Of a stretch of DNA of 64,000 nt, positions 32,701 to 45,790 are shown in pieces; positions within the stretch are counted from its first letter, which is position 1; every line of letters starts with the position of its first letter. Location: positions 1,364,001 through 1,428,000 of the forward strand of contig JAPVLO010000153.1 of NCBI GenBank assembly GCA_027257055.1, in the 5' to 3' direction. Below the pieces are notes generated by a model. It did no database searches. It saw only the letters and a program-made list of their open reading frames with translations, and was not told the origin of the DNA. The position numbers were made by a program, and so were the translations under genes. The stretch comes from Cephalopachus bancanus. Taxonomy: Eukaryota > Chordata > Mammalia > Primates > Tarsiidae.

Positions 32701-34019
32701 GTAAGTGATTTCCCCAAACCTCTAGTGGTTAGGCAGTCCATAGGAAGCTATATGGTATTCTCAGAGTCCCTTCTAAAGGTTAAACTCATAAAGATTACTC
32801 AAGATGTATTACTAGCGATTAATGGACATTACCTTGAGGGACAAGTTCACAGGAATCTGGAAGGCAGAAGACATGAAATATAAAAATTGGGCTAAAACTG
32901 ATTAATGTAAGTTACTAGGTTAGTTACTAGAAGAAAGTCTTTTAACAAAAAGGAGAGATCGCATGGAGCAAAGACAGGAAGGAGTTAAAATTGGTAGAGT
33001 AGTATATCTATCTCAGCTTAGGAAGAGAGAATTTGAATGTGAAGGACAAGAAAACAGCAGACTCCTGAAGGGAGTGGTTTATAGTGCAGAAATCTCACTT
33101 AAGATTAACTTCTTTGGCTAGAGACTAATTGATTTTACTTTGATCCCACCTCATTAAGTACTCATCTGAGTATGAATTCAAGCTCTTCTTTTCCTCCCTC
33201 ACCCTCTCAGATACCTTAAGATCATAGCAGGAGGCTGCCTCACACAGCTTAACTTGGTTTTGTCACAGGAAAAGAATATACCCTCATAAAATTTTTGATA
33301 AATTTATACATAACTCTCTTGTGAATATGGTTACTGGGAGTCACTTTCCTACTCCTGATCAACACTGGCCACCATAACTAAATGGAGTTTCTGATTCTGC
33401 AAATTTGAAGTCCATAGTCTAAAGCAGGTTGACCATACGAGGTCCTGTCTCTGTGAATTCCTGGCCATCCACACAGCTCCTTCTCAACCTTTTCACCCAT
33501 ATATTCAACAGCACTCATCTGTAATACTCATTGGCCCTCAGTGAATGTAACTTTTTCATGTAACTTCTCAGGGTGCCCCAAAAGACGGACATTTCCCATA
33601 AGATATGTCTATATGTCTTAATCCTAGTGACTGGTACAGTACCACCTTGACTGAATATAGTAAATATGATATTTATATAGTTATTGCTGATCTTCCTCCA
33701 CTAGAATATATCATCCCTGTCCTCTGTTGCCTTATTTGCCTACTGCTGTATCTGCTGTGCCTGATAAATAATGCCTGACACATATTCGATGCTACAAAAT
33801 ACTGAATGATTGAATCATCTGAGAGTTTATTATATTTTACTCCTCTTAGTATCTATTTATTTTAAAGATATCAAGAGGGTCGGTTAATCTAACTTTCTTA
33901 TGTTCCCACTTTCTGACACTCTGCTTCCCTGCCTCAACAAGCTTTCAGAAACACTCTCTCGGATTCCTGGTCAAATACAGTTATAGTTAATACACTTGTA
34001 GTGCATATATGTGTCATGC
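32701..34019. other. No recognised gene
   Basis: Mixed unassigned DNA. The stretch 33720-33815 (GATAAATAATGCCTGACACATA) weakly resembles an L2 3' end. Nothing coding stands out. Confidence 0.45.
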
Positions 34020-34200
34020 ACCCTTTTTAGCAATTTGTATATATTCACTCTTTTAATTCTTACAAACACTCTGTAAACAGATATTGTGATTATGTTGCAG
34101 AAGAAACTGAGGCACAAGATGGTAAAGTGATAGCACTAGGCATGAGCTCAGGAAGCATGCTTTAGAGTTTGTGCTCCTAATCACAAAACCAGTACCACTT
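34020..34200 (-). mobile_element. MIR fragment
   Basis: The complement of the MIR centre and 3' part: TTTTAATTCTTACAAACACTC, GAAGAAACTGAGGCACAAGATGG and AAAGTGATAG. Confidence 0.65.
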
Positions 34201-36599
34201 CAGTGGTTATAGCACCCATCTCTTCATTTGGGAACTGCCCAATTCATGAAATTTTAGTTAACGAACAAAGGGAGGCTTGGCTTAAGACTTGTGGAAGGAA
34301 GCCTGCCTTGCACATTATCAATAAATCATATTAATAATGAGCATGGTTTATCTATTCACAATGTCATGAATGTATAAGCAGATCAACAATAGATGGAATT
34401 AGATCAAACAAAGAGCTGTAGCCCTGCCCTGGAGAGTTAATCTAAAGACATAAATCCTACCTGTGTAGGCTACAAAAGTGAAAACATCAGACTTGGAGAA
34501 CAATGGATAATTGTCATCCTTCTGCACTAGAAAACAGTAGTTAGAAAATGACATAAATTTCCTGAAACTCTTGTAAATAGGAGCACTAGGAGAATCTTTT
34601 GTTCTATTTGGTCTTTGCCTGTATTTCTGACACAGAGTTTCTAAGACTTTTGTAACTTCCTGAGTGATAGAAGCCTCTGACACAGAGCTTCTAAATTCCT
34701 TGAAATTTTTTTAGGTGATAAAAGTATCTTTTTTTTCTAATTAGTTGACTTTTGGTGGGTCTCTGAATAACCTCAGTATGCAGGCTGGTTGCCAGGGGAG
34801 CCAACCATGTAACTAGAGGATTAAAATTTTGAGTTGTATTCCCCAACCTCTGGGGTGGAAAGAGGGATTCAAGGTTGAGTTGATCATTAATGGTCAATGA
34901 TGTAATCAATTATGCCTAAATAAGAAAACATTCATTTAAAAAACCTCTCTATAACTTGGAAAGCTTCCAGATCATTGCACACTTGGAGGTGTTGGGAGGT
35001 TGTGCGCCCAGTGAGGGCAGGGAAGTGCATCCTCTCACCCCTCTGCACCATACTTTGCCCTGTCTATCTCTTCACCTGGCTGTTCATCTGTATTCCTGAT
35101 ATACAAACCAGTAAACATAAATGTTTCCCTGAGTTCTGTGCAGCAAATTAATCAAATCCAAGGAGGGAATAGTGGGAACTTTGATTTATAAGCAGTTGGT
35201 CAGAAGTATGGGTGACAATTTACCACTTGTGGTTGTTGTTTAAAGTGGAGGAGTCAGACTTGTGGAAATGAAACCTTACATTGTGAGATCTGACTCTAAC
35301 TCCAGGTAGATAGTGACAGAATTGAATTTAACTATGGGACACCCAGTTACTGTCTGCTGGAAAATTGGTTGCGGGAAGGAAGAACTCCACACACATTCTG
35401 TTGCTCACAAGTGAAGTAGTGTTGTGGTGACTGTAAGAACAGGAAAAGTACTTTGGTTTTTTTTTTTCTTTTATCTCCTTCAGAATTGGTGTCAGAGGAG
35501 TGAAATTTGCTAGAATGGCCCTGACTCACAGAAACATATGGCTTAAGGAAAGAAAGAATTAAAAGAGAGGGCATAAGAAAGCTTTGATTCCCTGGTGGCC
35601 ACGTGCTATGAAGCAGTAGCTCTGCTGAGATCAGTTACTAAAGGTAAAAGTTTCCAGTGGAATTTAGAGATGAATCTAACTCCCAGGAAGGTGGTCCACT
35701 GAGTACATAAGGAAATGCAAGCTAATAAGAAAATATATAATCTCTTGGTTATTGTTAATGATGTTAACCAAAATGAAATTAAAAAGAGTGCTAGACTAGG
35801 CTCAGATTTCAACCAATCAGAGCTTCTGTCACTAGCCTCAAAACTGCCCCTCAAAGGAATAATAAATCTCTGGGGTTATCAAGAAGGTAGTCAACCATGG
35901 TGGAGAGGAGTGAAAAACCAGGATAGGCCATTGCCTAGCATGTAGTAAACACTTTATATATTGTACATATACATGTTCTCTTTTCTCTAAAACAAGGCAT
36001 TAGGTTACAGACAAAGAACTTGCACTACTGGCAGATGGTCACATTCCAGCCCTGGGGATTCAGCCTTTGCACTTGTTTTCTCACCCATACAGTAATATCT
36101 ACCTTGTAATTACTGAGCAGTCACCCTGTATCAGATGATGTCAGCCCTGTATCATGCTATCCCCAGCAAGAAACAGACAGCGAGTTTCATTAGAATAATT
36201 CAGGAGAGGCTATAATAAAAGGATTTTCACAAAGGTGTGGGTAGGGGGTAGGAAAATATCCTAATTTCCCCACACCCTGGGTATGGGCAGTACCCCAAGT
36301 TGATAAGCGTAGAGTATGACCCTAGAGTGACGTGGGAGAGGAAGAACTATTACCAAAACCTGAAGGAGTCAGTTTTGAGGAGAGGCTGTCTTGATGGAGT
36401 TTGACCTTAGTTACAAGGATGTGGCCACCCTTCAGGGTGAGCTCAAATGGAGGGTCCCAAAAGAGGCCATGACTTCATTTTCTTCTCCTTGTGACTTCAT
36501 GTTGGTTGAAGTGAGACATCAAGAGAGCCCATTCCTGTAGTATATACTAGGTAACCTAGAGAAGGGTGGGAGTATATGTGAAAGGTTAAGTAGAGCCCT
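34201..36599. other. No recognised gene or repeat
   Basis: Unassigned DNA. The longest open frames (34399-34683 minus, 35606-35854 minus, 35715-35945 plus) show no motif, and no splice context was found. A short MIR-like phrase follows at about 36610-36690. Confidence 0.5.
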
Positions 36600-36999
36600 T
36601 TGCATGGATTACCTAGTTAATACTTATAACAGTAAGATAATTATTATTCCAGTTTTTCAGGAAAGGAAACTGACTTGAAGCAGTATAACAAATTAATATA
36701 TATGCTTATATATATTATATATACACACACATATACATAAGCACATATTTATATACTATAATATTATATTCTTGTTTTTGTTTTTAAAATATGTGTTAAT
36801 TGTAGAAAATTTGGAATACAAGCCTCTCTCACACAAGAATAGTAATCAAATAACTTTATCATCATAGATCACCTCTATCAACATATTTGCATATCCATGG
36901 TCTTTTATGTGACACATTTTAATTTTGTTTCATTTCAATTTATTTCATTTCATTTTATATATGAAAGCTTATGTGACGATTTTAATGTGTCAGGCACTG

Positions 37000-37170
37000 T
37001 TCTATGACCTTTATAATTCATAGAACAGTTAATTCTCGTAACAATTTTATGAGGTAGGTGTCACTATTATGCTAATCACACAGATGAGAGACGTTAGGTA
37101 ATTTATCCAGAGTCACGTATCTAGTGAATGGTGGAGTTTATATTCAAATACGGATAATCTGATGAGTTCC
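37000..37170 (-). mobile_element. MIR fragment
   Basis: TTAATTCTCGTAACAATTTTATGAGGTAGG, ACACAGATGAGAGACGTTAGGT and TATCTAGTGAATGGTGGAG are the complement of MIR in order. An AT/CA-rich simple stretch lies upstream at 36695-36765. Confidence 0.72.
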
Positions 37171-37689
37171 ATTCTTAACTATTCTGATGTACTGATTCTC
37201 AAACATACATTTCAAAATTGCGATCATTCCTGTTCTCTGTGTTTTATTTTTATCTAACTATATGTCTTCAATATGCATTTATGCAATTCTTTATCTTGAT
37301 CATTCTAAACCTTTCTAGATGTGGAAATAAGTATTTCAGCAAGGAATAGAACATGCCAGTAACAAGGTGCTAAAAAATCAGGTTAAAAAAATGTATTCCC
37401 TAAACACACAAAAATGTGTATACACACACTCAGAAAGCCAAAAGGGGAAAATATTGTATTTCTAGTTAAATACTGAAAGGAGGGAACCTCTGAAATGTAG
37501 AACATACTTTAGAATATATTTAGTTTTAGGTAGCCATTCTAACAGCACAATTCATATAGCCATTTTAAACTGCACTACTAACATGTTCACATCACATGCC
37601 CCTTCTTAAGTCACTAATGAGAGGAATGCTTTAGTTTAGAAGGAAGTAATTATACAAAATCCCTTGAGCATATCATCTTTGCTAACAGT

Positions 37690-38110
37690 TTGTCTTTCAA
37701 CTGCTTGCGTTGATACATTATCAGTTGCTGGTGATGACCTCATGTATATCACTGGGAGAAGCATGTTTATGTCCTTATTGTTCACTCAACTGTTACTACC
37801 CCCAGCCCACCACCTCAAGGACACAGACTGCTGGTGCCCGGTGATGTCAAAAATCATGATTCATGTGACCGCTTATAGAGACTGAAGAATCTACAGCCCT
37901 GGACATTCCTTTGATCCAGACCCCTCTGGCCCCAAACCCCCCTTCCCAAAGGCTCTTAAATATGCCTAACCCTTGGCCACTCAAGGCCACACTTGCCTCT
38001 GAGTGTCAGCCCCCTTTCTAATCTGTGAAAGGTGAATAATAAACTTTACTTCCTTTTACTTTCTTACTTGGTGACAATCTTGCATTATTCTTGCAGCACC
38101 AGCCCACCTT
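37690..38110 (+). mobile_element. Possible ERV LTR of unknown family
   Basis: C-rich DNA with a TATA-like CTTAAATATGCC near 37956 and AATAATAAACTTTACTTCC near 38035, followed by a T-rich tract: the spacing of a retroviral LTR promoter and poly(A) signal. No matching partner LTR was found and the limits are estimates. Confidence 0.35.
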
Positions 38111-38347
38111 GCCTCAGTAGACCCTTTAAAGTACTTAAGCATTTGACATACAGAATTACCCTCACATGGGTCACTTAAATACAACTCAGTATGTTTAATT
38201 GGCTCTGTGTATTTCATTAATTGCACAGGGCTGTAAATGATTCATTGGCAACCAATTAACTGTCAAATATGTAGTTTGATAAGGGCATTTGATATATACA
38301 AAAGGCTTTGGGGATTTAGGGACATGTAAAACAATTTCACTAAATTT

Positions 38348-38640
38348 TTTTTTTTTTTTGAGTTGGAGTCTCACTCTGTCGTCCAGACTGGAGTGCAGTG
38401 GCCGCTCCTGGCCACCGCAGCCTCAACCTGCTGGGCTCCGGCGATCCTTCCGCCTCAGCCTTCCGAGTAGCTGGAATTATAGGTGCGTGCTACCATGCCC
38501 GGCTAATTTTTTAATTTTATTTTATTATAGAGATGAGGTCTCGCCTGCCCAGGCGGGTCTCGAGCCCGCGGGCTCAGGCAATCCACTCACCTCAGCCTCC
38601 CAAAGGCACGGGATTACAGGCTGAGCCACTGAGCCCGGCT
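38348..38640 (-). mobile_element. Alu element, young local subfamily
   Basis: A complete antisense dimer with T-run. A perfect 10-bp repeat CACTAAATTT occurs at 38338-38347 and 38641-38650. It carries the shortened A box. The hairpin reads GCGGG-CTCGAGA-CCCGC on the sense strand. Confidence 0.96.
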
Positions 38641-38699
38641 CACTAAATTTCTTACTAATAACATAGTGTGGAAGTAATATATATATATATGCATAGCAG

Positions 38700-39090
38700 A
38701 ATATTGCAGGTTGTATATTTATGTGCCCCAATATGCATGTGTTAAAACTCTAACCCTCAGTCTGATGATACTAGGAGATGAGAACTTAGGGAAGTAATTA
38801 GGGTTGAGTAAGGATGGGTACCTCATTATGGGATGAGTGCCCTTATGGGAAACAGACATCAGAGACGTTGCTCTGCCCACCTCTCCCACTAGACAGAACC
38901 TCCTCAAATAAATGATCTTGTGTACTCACAGTAAGATGCTGACCATCTATAAGCCAAGAGAAGACGCTTCTGGATGAAACCTACCTTGCTGGACTTCTCA
39001 GTTTTCAAATTGTGAGAAATAAATTTCAACTGATTAAGTCACATCATCTATGGTATTTTGTTATGGCTGCCTGTGCTGACTAATATAAGT
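38700..39090 (+). mobile_element. LTR, MLT1-like (ERVL-MaLR)
   Basis: CATGTGTTAAAACTCTAACCC, GATGAGTGCCCTTATG, GAAGACGCTTCTGGATGAAAC, AATTGTGAGAAATAAATTTC and GGTATTTTGTTATGGCTGCC...GACTAATA are MLT1-type landmarks in order. Diverged; a solo LTR. Confidence 0.8.
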
Positions 39091-39339
39091 AAGATACAAT
39101 TTTTAAAAGTCGTTCAAGGCTGTAAGTGCTTACCACTAAGAGAAGAAGGAAGAAGGGTCTAAGAAACTGTGGTATTAGAAAAAGGCTCCCAGGGCATGGT
39201 GGGATTGGGGTGGAGAGAAAGGTTGTAGACTCACAACCAGATCATTTTAGGATCATGCGGATTTGAACTGTGCCTACTCAAGATTCATTTGATTAGTCTG
39301 AGTTAACAAAACTGTCAGTGCTCTGTAGGTGCCCTTCTT

Positions 39340-39516
39340 CCTGACTGACACATTCTTCTCCTCCTCTTCATCTGGTTAATGCCTCTTTAGCCTCAGGCCT
39401 CAGCTTAAATGTGTCATCCTCAGGAAAGCCTTTGGTGACTCCTGGGTTTGTATGTGGTCTCCAGTTACAGAATTCCTTGGACTTTTCCTTCAGCACACTT
39501 TCCACATTGATATTTA
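39340..39516 (+). mobile_element. L2 fragment, left of L1 insertion
   Basis: CTCAGCTTAAATGTGTCATCC and GAAAGCCTTTGGTGACTCCTG are L2 3' region phrases. The element resumes at 45791 after the L1, so the L1 landed in an L2. Confidence 0.6.
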
Positions 39517-39756
39517 TTTATTTATTTGTTTATGTTTTTAAAATCAATATTTTTTATTATGATGTTGTGGGGTACAGTTAAGGGTTAGGTATACAAATAT
39601 GCTTCATTTAGGCCCGCTTGTTGATAACAGGTGTCTCCCTGTCCCCAGACAGATGTTTGCTACCATTAGTCCCACCCCCCCTTCCCCTCCCCCCATAGTT
39701 TCTCCCACCACTGTCAGTCATTTTCTAATGGTAGTGTGTTGGATAATCAAGGTCCG

Positions 39757-42700
39757 CTATATGAGTGAGTACATGTGATACTCAGATCTTTGTTTCTGTG
39801 AGAGATCACTCAGTATTATAGACTCTAGTTCCATCCAGGTTGCTGTGAAATTCATGATTTTGTTCTTTTTTATGGCTGCATAGTATTCCATCATGTATAT
39901 GTACCACATATTTTAAATCCAGTCCTCTTTTGATGGACAGCATGGTTGGTCCCAGGTTCTTGCTATTGTGAACAACGCTGCGATAAACATTCGTGTGCAG
40001 GTATCTTTTTGATAGAGTTTTTGAGTTATTCAGGGTATACTCCCAGTAGGGGGATTGCAGGGTCATATGGGAGGTTGATATTTAGAGCTTTTAGGAATCG
40101 CCACACTGCTTTCCACTGAGGTTGCACTTGTTTACGCTCCCACCAAGAGTGTAGGAGTGTTCCCTTTTTGCCACACCCTCTCCAACAACTATTATTTTTT
40201 GAGGTATTGATAATTGCCATTCTGACTGGAGTTAGGTGGTATCTCAGTGTGGTTTTGATTTGCATCTCCCTGATGATGAGTGAGGTTGAGCATTTCTTTA
40301 TGTGTTTGTTGGCTGCTCCGATGTCTTCCTTTGTGAAGTGTCTGTTCATTTCTTTTGCCCATTTTATAATGGGGTTGTTTGTTTTTTTCTTTTCAGCACG
40401 TTTGAGTTCCTTGTAGATCCAAGATGTTAAGCCTTTGTCAGACCTGGAGTTGGCAAATACTTTTTTGTGGTCTGTAGGCTGTCTCCCTGCTCTCTTGATG
40501 GTTTCTTTGGCTTTGCAGAAACTTGTCAGTTTAATGAGGTCCCACTTGTCTATCTTCTCTCTTATGGCCTGTGGGTTTTGGGTTTTGTTCAGGAATAGGA
40601 TGCCAGTTCCAATTTCCATGAGGGTATGTCCTTCATTTTCTAAGATTCTTATGGTCTGAGGTTTTACATTTAGGTCTCTGATCCATTTGGAGTTAATTTT
40701 TGTATATGGGGATAGGTAGGGGTCCTGTTTCAATCTTCTGCATGTGGTCAGCCAGTTTTCCCAGCACCATTTACTGAATAGGTTCTCCTCTCCCCAGTGG
40801 TAGGTGGTGGAGGCTTTGTTGAAGATGAGTTGATTGAGAAATTGAGGTTTTGCTTCTGGAATCTCTATTCTATTCCATTGATCTATATGCCTGATCCTAT
40901 ACCAATACCAAGCTGTTTTGATGATTGTAGCTTTATAGTAAAGTTTGAAGTCTGGTAGTGTGATACCACCTGCTTTGTTTTTTTTTTTTGCTGAGGATTG
41001 TTCTGGCTATTCTTGGTCGTTTGTGTTTCCATATGAATTTATGTGTTGTTTTTTCTACATCTGAGAAGAATGTTGCTGGTAATTTGATGGGTATTGCATT
41101 GAATATGTAGATTGCCTTCGGTAAGATGGACATCTTCACAATGTTGATTCTTCCAATCCATGAGCATGGGATATTTTTCCACTTGTTTGTGTCATCTTTG
41201 ATTTCTTTGAGCAGTGTTTTGTAGTTTTCATTGTAAAGGTTGTTCACATCTCTGGTTAGGAAGATGCCAAGGTATTTCATTTTTTTTATGGCTATTGTGA
41301 ATGGAATTGTGGTTTTTATTAGGGTTTCTGTTTGTTTATTATTGGTGTAAAGAAATGCGATTGTCTTTTACACATTTATTTTATATCCTGAGACTTTGCC
41401 AAAGGCCTTTATCAGTGTAAGGAGGTTTTTGACAGATTCTCTTGGTTTTCAAGGTTTTCAAGGTACATGATCATGTCATCTGCAAAGAGAGATAATTTGA
41501 CTTCATCTTTTCCTATTTGGATACCCCTGATTGCCTTCTCTTCTCTGATTGCTCTAGCCAGGACTTCCAATACTATGCTGAACAGGAGGGGTGAGAGTGG
41601 GCATCCTTGTCTTGTTCCAGTTTTCAGGGGAAATGGTTCCAATTTTTGTCCATTTATGAGTATGCTGGCTGTGGGTTTCTCGTAGATGGCTTTTACTACT
41701 TTGAGGTATATTCCTTGTATGCCTAGATGATCAAGTGTTTTTATCAAGAAGCGGTGCTGGATTTTATCAAAAGCTTTTTCTGCATCTAATGATATAATCA
41801 TGTGGTTTTGGTTTTGACATCTGTCGATGTATTTAAATACATTTATTGTTTTACGAGTGTTGAACCAGACTTGCATCCCAAGGATGAAGCATACTTGGTC
41901 ATGATGGATGATTTTTGAGATGTGTTGTTGAATCCAGTTTCCTAGGATCTTGTTGAGAATTTTAGCATCTATGTTCATCAAAGATATTGGCCTGTCATTC
42001 TCTTTCTTTGTTGGATCTTTACCTGGCTTGGGTATCAATGTGATGTTAGCTTCATAAAATGATTTGGGGAGGGTTCCATCTTTCTCAATAGCCTGAAATA
42101 CCTTCAGTAGGATTGGAATCATCTCCTCCTTAAATGTCTTGTAGAATTCTGCTGGAAAGCCATCTAGTCCAGGGCTTTTTTTTGAAGGTAGTTTTCTTAT
42201 TACATAGTCAATTTCTTTGATTGTTATTGGTCTATTTAGGGTCTTTATATTGTTTCTACCTAGGCAGGTTGTGTGATGACAGAAAGTCCTCCATTTTCTT
42301 GAGGTTTTCAAGTTTGTTTCCATGCAAGTGTACATGGTAGTCTCTAATGATCTTTTGTATTTCTTCAGGGTCAGATGTAACTTCATCTTTTGTGTTTCTG
42401 ATTGTTCTTATTTGGGTTTTTTCTTTTTTTTCCTTGGTCAGTCTAGCTAGGAGACCATCGATCTTGTTTATCCTTTCGAAGAATCAGCTTTTTGTTTCAT
42501 TGATTTTTTTGTATTATCTTTTTGTCTTCTATGTCCTGGATTTTGGCTTTTATTTTGGTGATCTGGATTCTTCTGCTGAAATTAGGGTTTTTGTGATCTT
42601 GCTTTTCCAGCTTCCTTAGGTGATTTGTTAGGCTGTTAATTTGTGTTCCTTCCATTTTCTTCATGTGTGCTTGTAGGGATATAAATTCCCCTCTTACTAC

Positions 42701-43578
42701 AGGCTTTAAGATGTCCCAGAAATTTTGGTAAGATGTTTCTTCATTTTCATTTGTTTCCAGGTATCTTTGGATCTCTGTTTTGATTTCATCATTGACCCAG
42801 AGTTGTTTAGCATCATGCTGTTTAGTGTCCATGTCTTTGTGGGTTTTGGGGGAACCTTGTTGGTGTCAATGTTTATTTTTATTCCACTGTGGTCCAAGAA
42901 CGTGCATGGTAGAATTTCGGTCCTTTTAAATTTGCTTATGCTTGATTTATGGCCAATTATGTGGTTGATCTTAGAATACGTTCCATGCAGTGATGAGTAG
43001 AATGTGTATTCTGTGGTCTTTGGATGGAGTGTTCTGTAGGTATCAATTAAGTCCATTTGGTCAAGAATCACATTGAGGTTCCAGATCTCATTGCTAATTT
43101 TTTGTCCAGATGATCTGTCTAGGGTTGTGAGTGGGGTATTAAAGTCCCCAGTTATGATGGTGTTAGAGTCAATGTCTTTCTTTAGTTTTCCTAGGAGTTG
43201 CTTTATAAAAGTTGGGACAGCTATGTTAGGTGCATATATGTTTAGGATAGATATTTTTCGTTGATGGAGTGAACCTTTTATCATTATGTAGTGGCCCTCT
43301 GTATCTTTTTTAATTTTTGATAGCTTAAATGGTATTTTGTCTGAAGTTAGGATCGCTACTCCTCCTTTCTTTTGTGCTCCATTCGCCTGAAAATTTGTTT
43401 CCCATCCTCTTCCTTTGAGTCTGTGCATGTCCTTCCTAGTGAGATGGGTCTCTTGAAGGCAGTATATTGTTGCCTGGTGATATTTTATCCATTTTGCCAT
43501 TCTATGTCTTTTCAGTGGTGCATTTAGTCCATTCACGTTCAGGCTAATTATTGAAATGTGAGAGTTTGTCCCTATCAT
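39757..43578 (-). pseudogene. L1 ORF2p, full span but frame-broken
   Basis: From ATG 43576-43578 to TAG 39757-39759 is 3822 bp, a net open length of 1273 codons, close to the 1275 of human ORF2p. The endonuclease part (42706-43578) shows NVNGLN, LQETHL, NIYAPN, GDFNT and LDHSGI; the usual K/R-I-D-H-I motif reads KINHI, so one catalytic Asp is Asn. RT (41412-42386) has [35 protein letters not shown] and an intact FADD. The C-terminal end is MEYYAAIKKNK to SLI. At least four frame changes separate these blocks. Not functional as read. Confidence 0.9.
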
Positions 43579-43585
43579 AGAGTTC

Positions 43586-44639
43586 TTACAGAATTATTCT
43601 TCCACTTGGTTTATTGTCTTTCTTTTGTTTTGGGGGCTGGTTCCTGTGTGTTTTATTCTTTTTCCTGTACTCTTGTGAAGAACGTTGTTCTTTTTTTCCC
43701 CTTTCTTCTGTGTTTAGTACTTCCTTAAGTGTTTCATGTAGAGGTGGTTTGGTGGCAGCATATGTTCTTAGAGATTGGATATCTGGAAAAGATTTTAATT
43801 CTCCCTCGCTGATGAAGCTGAATCTGGCTGGGTAGGTTATTCTTGGTTGAAATTCTTTATCTTTTAGGACTTTGAAGATAGGGCTCCAAGCTCTCCTAGC
43901 CTGTAGGGTTTCTGTGGATAAATCTGCTGCTATTCTAATTGGTTTTCCATGGTAAGTGATCTGGCCTTTTTCTCTTGCTGCCTTTAGGATTTTTTCTTAT
44001 ATGCCTACTTTGTTTTGGTGAATTATTATGTGTCTAGGAGTTGGTCTTCTCATTTGTTGTCTTGCAGGGGTTCTCTGAATCTCTTGTGTTTGAATTTTTG
44101 CATCATTGATTAGATAAGGGAAATTTTCTTGAATGATCTCATGGAAGGTTTGTTCCAGTGTGGTCTCTGTCTCTCTTTCTGCCTCAGGAAGGCCAATTAC
44201 TCTTAGGTTTGGTCTCTTGAAGTAATTGCTCATCTCTTGAAGGTTTTTTTTCTCTCTTTTTGAGCTTGTTTTCTGTGTTTTTGAGAGCTTGGGTTAGTTC
44301 TATATTTTGGTCCTCAAGCTCTGAGATTCTTTCTTCTGCTTGCATAATTTTGCTTTCCATGCTTATCAGTTTGTTATTTATTTCATTCACAGTATTCTTT
44401 ATTACTGTTATCTCAGATATCAGCTCCTTTCTAGTTTCTTCTTGTCTCTCCTCAATTCTTTTTAATCTCTCCATTAATGTCTTAATATCTAGGTTTGTAG
44501 TTTGAGACCAGTCATTCCAGGGGCTCTTCATTGTTTGCATTCCAAAGTCAGTTTTCTCATTGTCTGCCCTCTCAGGAGTCTGGGAGAGACCCATATTCTT
44601 CTTTTGGTTTTTCTTCATTTGTGTAGATTTTTCTCTCAT
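43586..44639 (-). pseudogene. L1 ORF1p, full span with one frameshift and one stop
   Basis: ORF1p binds L1 RNA as a trimer. From ATG at 44639 the first 130 or so codons include a long Glu/Lys heptad region (LMERLKRIEERQEETRKEL). A run of eight T (44244-44251, A on the sense strand) coincides with a frame change. The RRM/CTD part follows (NLRVIGLPEAERE, RTPARQQMRRPTPRHI), with an in-frame TAA at 43997-43999 just after NKVGI, then continues to TAA at 43586-43588, seven bases before ORF2's ATG. The length of about 350 codons is near human ORF1p (338). Confidence 0.9.
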
Positions 44640-45790
44640 CCCTGGAGCAAAAGGAGGTACAAAAGAGGAAAATAATGGAGGAAGGTGGGGTCAGTAGGAA
44701 GTTAGAAAGAGGGAAGAGTGAGAGGGAAAACAGGCATACATACCAACTCACAGGTGAAAAACAGACACAAGGCCAGAGAGAAGTTAAAAAAAAACACAGA
44801 AGGAAAATTCCCTAAAGAATACTGGTAGTTACACAGAGACAGACCAATAAGATCATGAAACAGATAGTGTAAGTTAGAAAGCAAACAATAATGAGCAAAA
44901 TGTACAGTCAGAATGATAAAGCCAAAGGTCAAGATAAGAGATCAGACTAGTTCTGTAATCTTTCCTTGAGCTCTGATCTCCAGCCTCTCCCCTCTGTTTT
45001 TGTGGCAGGCAGTTAGCCTGCTGCCTGGGAGGTCTGTAACTCTTAGTTGTCTCAGTCTGTTCAGCGTAGGGGATGGACTTTGTCTCCTGTTTAACGACAT
45101 CACCGTGGGAACCGAGGTGGAGGCTCTGATAGGTGGGTGGGGTAATGCAAATCTGCCTGGAGAATGGCGGAGGTGGTAGTTCCACTTTTACTTTTAGGGA
45201 TGCTCATCTGGGATCAGCTGCACAGCTGGGTGCTGGATCCGGGGTGTCACTAGCAGGCTAGGGTGGAGGAGAGGGTCAGACGTTCCCTCCTCTGGAGCTG
45301 GAAGCCTCCAATCAGCACCTTACACAAGCTTGGGGTTCTGCTCCCTTACACAAGCTTGAAGTTGCACGCTGAGTGCCTCAGCCAGGGTGGGCCCAGAGCA
45401 CCAGAGCTCCAAAGCTCCAAAGGGCAGGTGGTGGCCCTGAGTCCCTCACAGGGCACTTCAGTCAGAAATGGGACAGGTATCTCTGAGGGGAGGGCGCCCA
45501 GAGCCTCCCTGGGTGACTGGCAGTTTGATGTTGGGTGCTAGGCATGATGATATAGCCAGGGAGGGAGCTGGGACCTGGGACTCCTGAGTAGATGGGAGTC
45601 ACATATAGTGGAGCATCTGCAGCCGGGGCCACAATATCTGGCCCTGCATGGGACCAAAGGTCCCCGGGCCTCATACCAGTGCAGCTGGCAGTGGGCAGGG
45701 GTCTGTGGGAAGAAAAGTAATAATCTTTTTGGGAACTCACGTTCAGAGAGTCTCATGAATCCACCTATGCCATCACCATCTTGTGAAATC
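44640..45790 (-). promoter_or_regulatory. L1 5' UTR
   Basis: A 1.15-kb leader upstream of ORF1. In sense orientation it is GC-rich at the start and pyrimidine-rich next to ORF1 (Cs and Ts around 44650-44720). L1 5' UTRs carry an internal pol II promoter. Open frames in it (45263-45541, 45462-45740, 45538-45852) are probably by-products of GC richness. I did not recognise it as a human L1 5' UTR, which agrees with a separate lineage. Confidence 0.7.

Larger units (their letters stand above)
39517..45790 (-). mobile_element. Nearly full-length lineage-type L1
   Basis: A 6.27-kb minus-strand L1 with 5' UTR (about 44640-45790), ORF1 (43586-44639), ORF2 (39757-43578) and a 240-bp 3' UTR ending in an A-rich tail. 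The flanks 39501-39516 and 45791-45806 are a 16-bp target-site duplication, 14 of 16 identical (both end TGATATTTA). The 3' UTR sense strand has a G-rich tract (complement of 39671-39700) with quadruplex potential, as in other L1s. The intact structure and full length suggest a fairly recent insertion, but ORF1 has two disabling changes and ORF2 several frameshifts. Confidence 0.93.
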
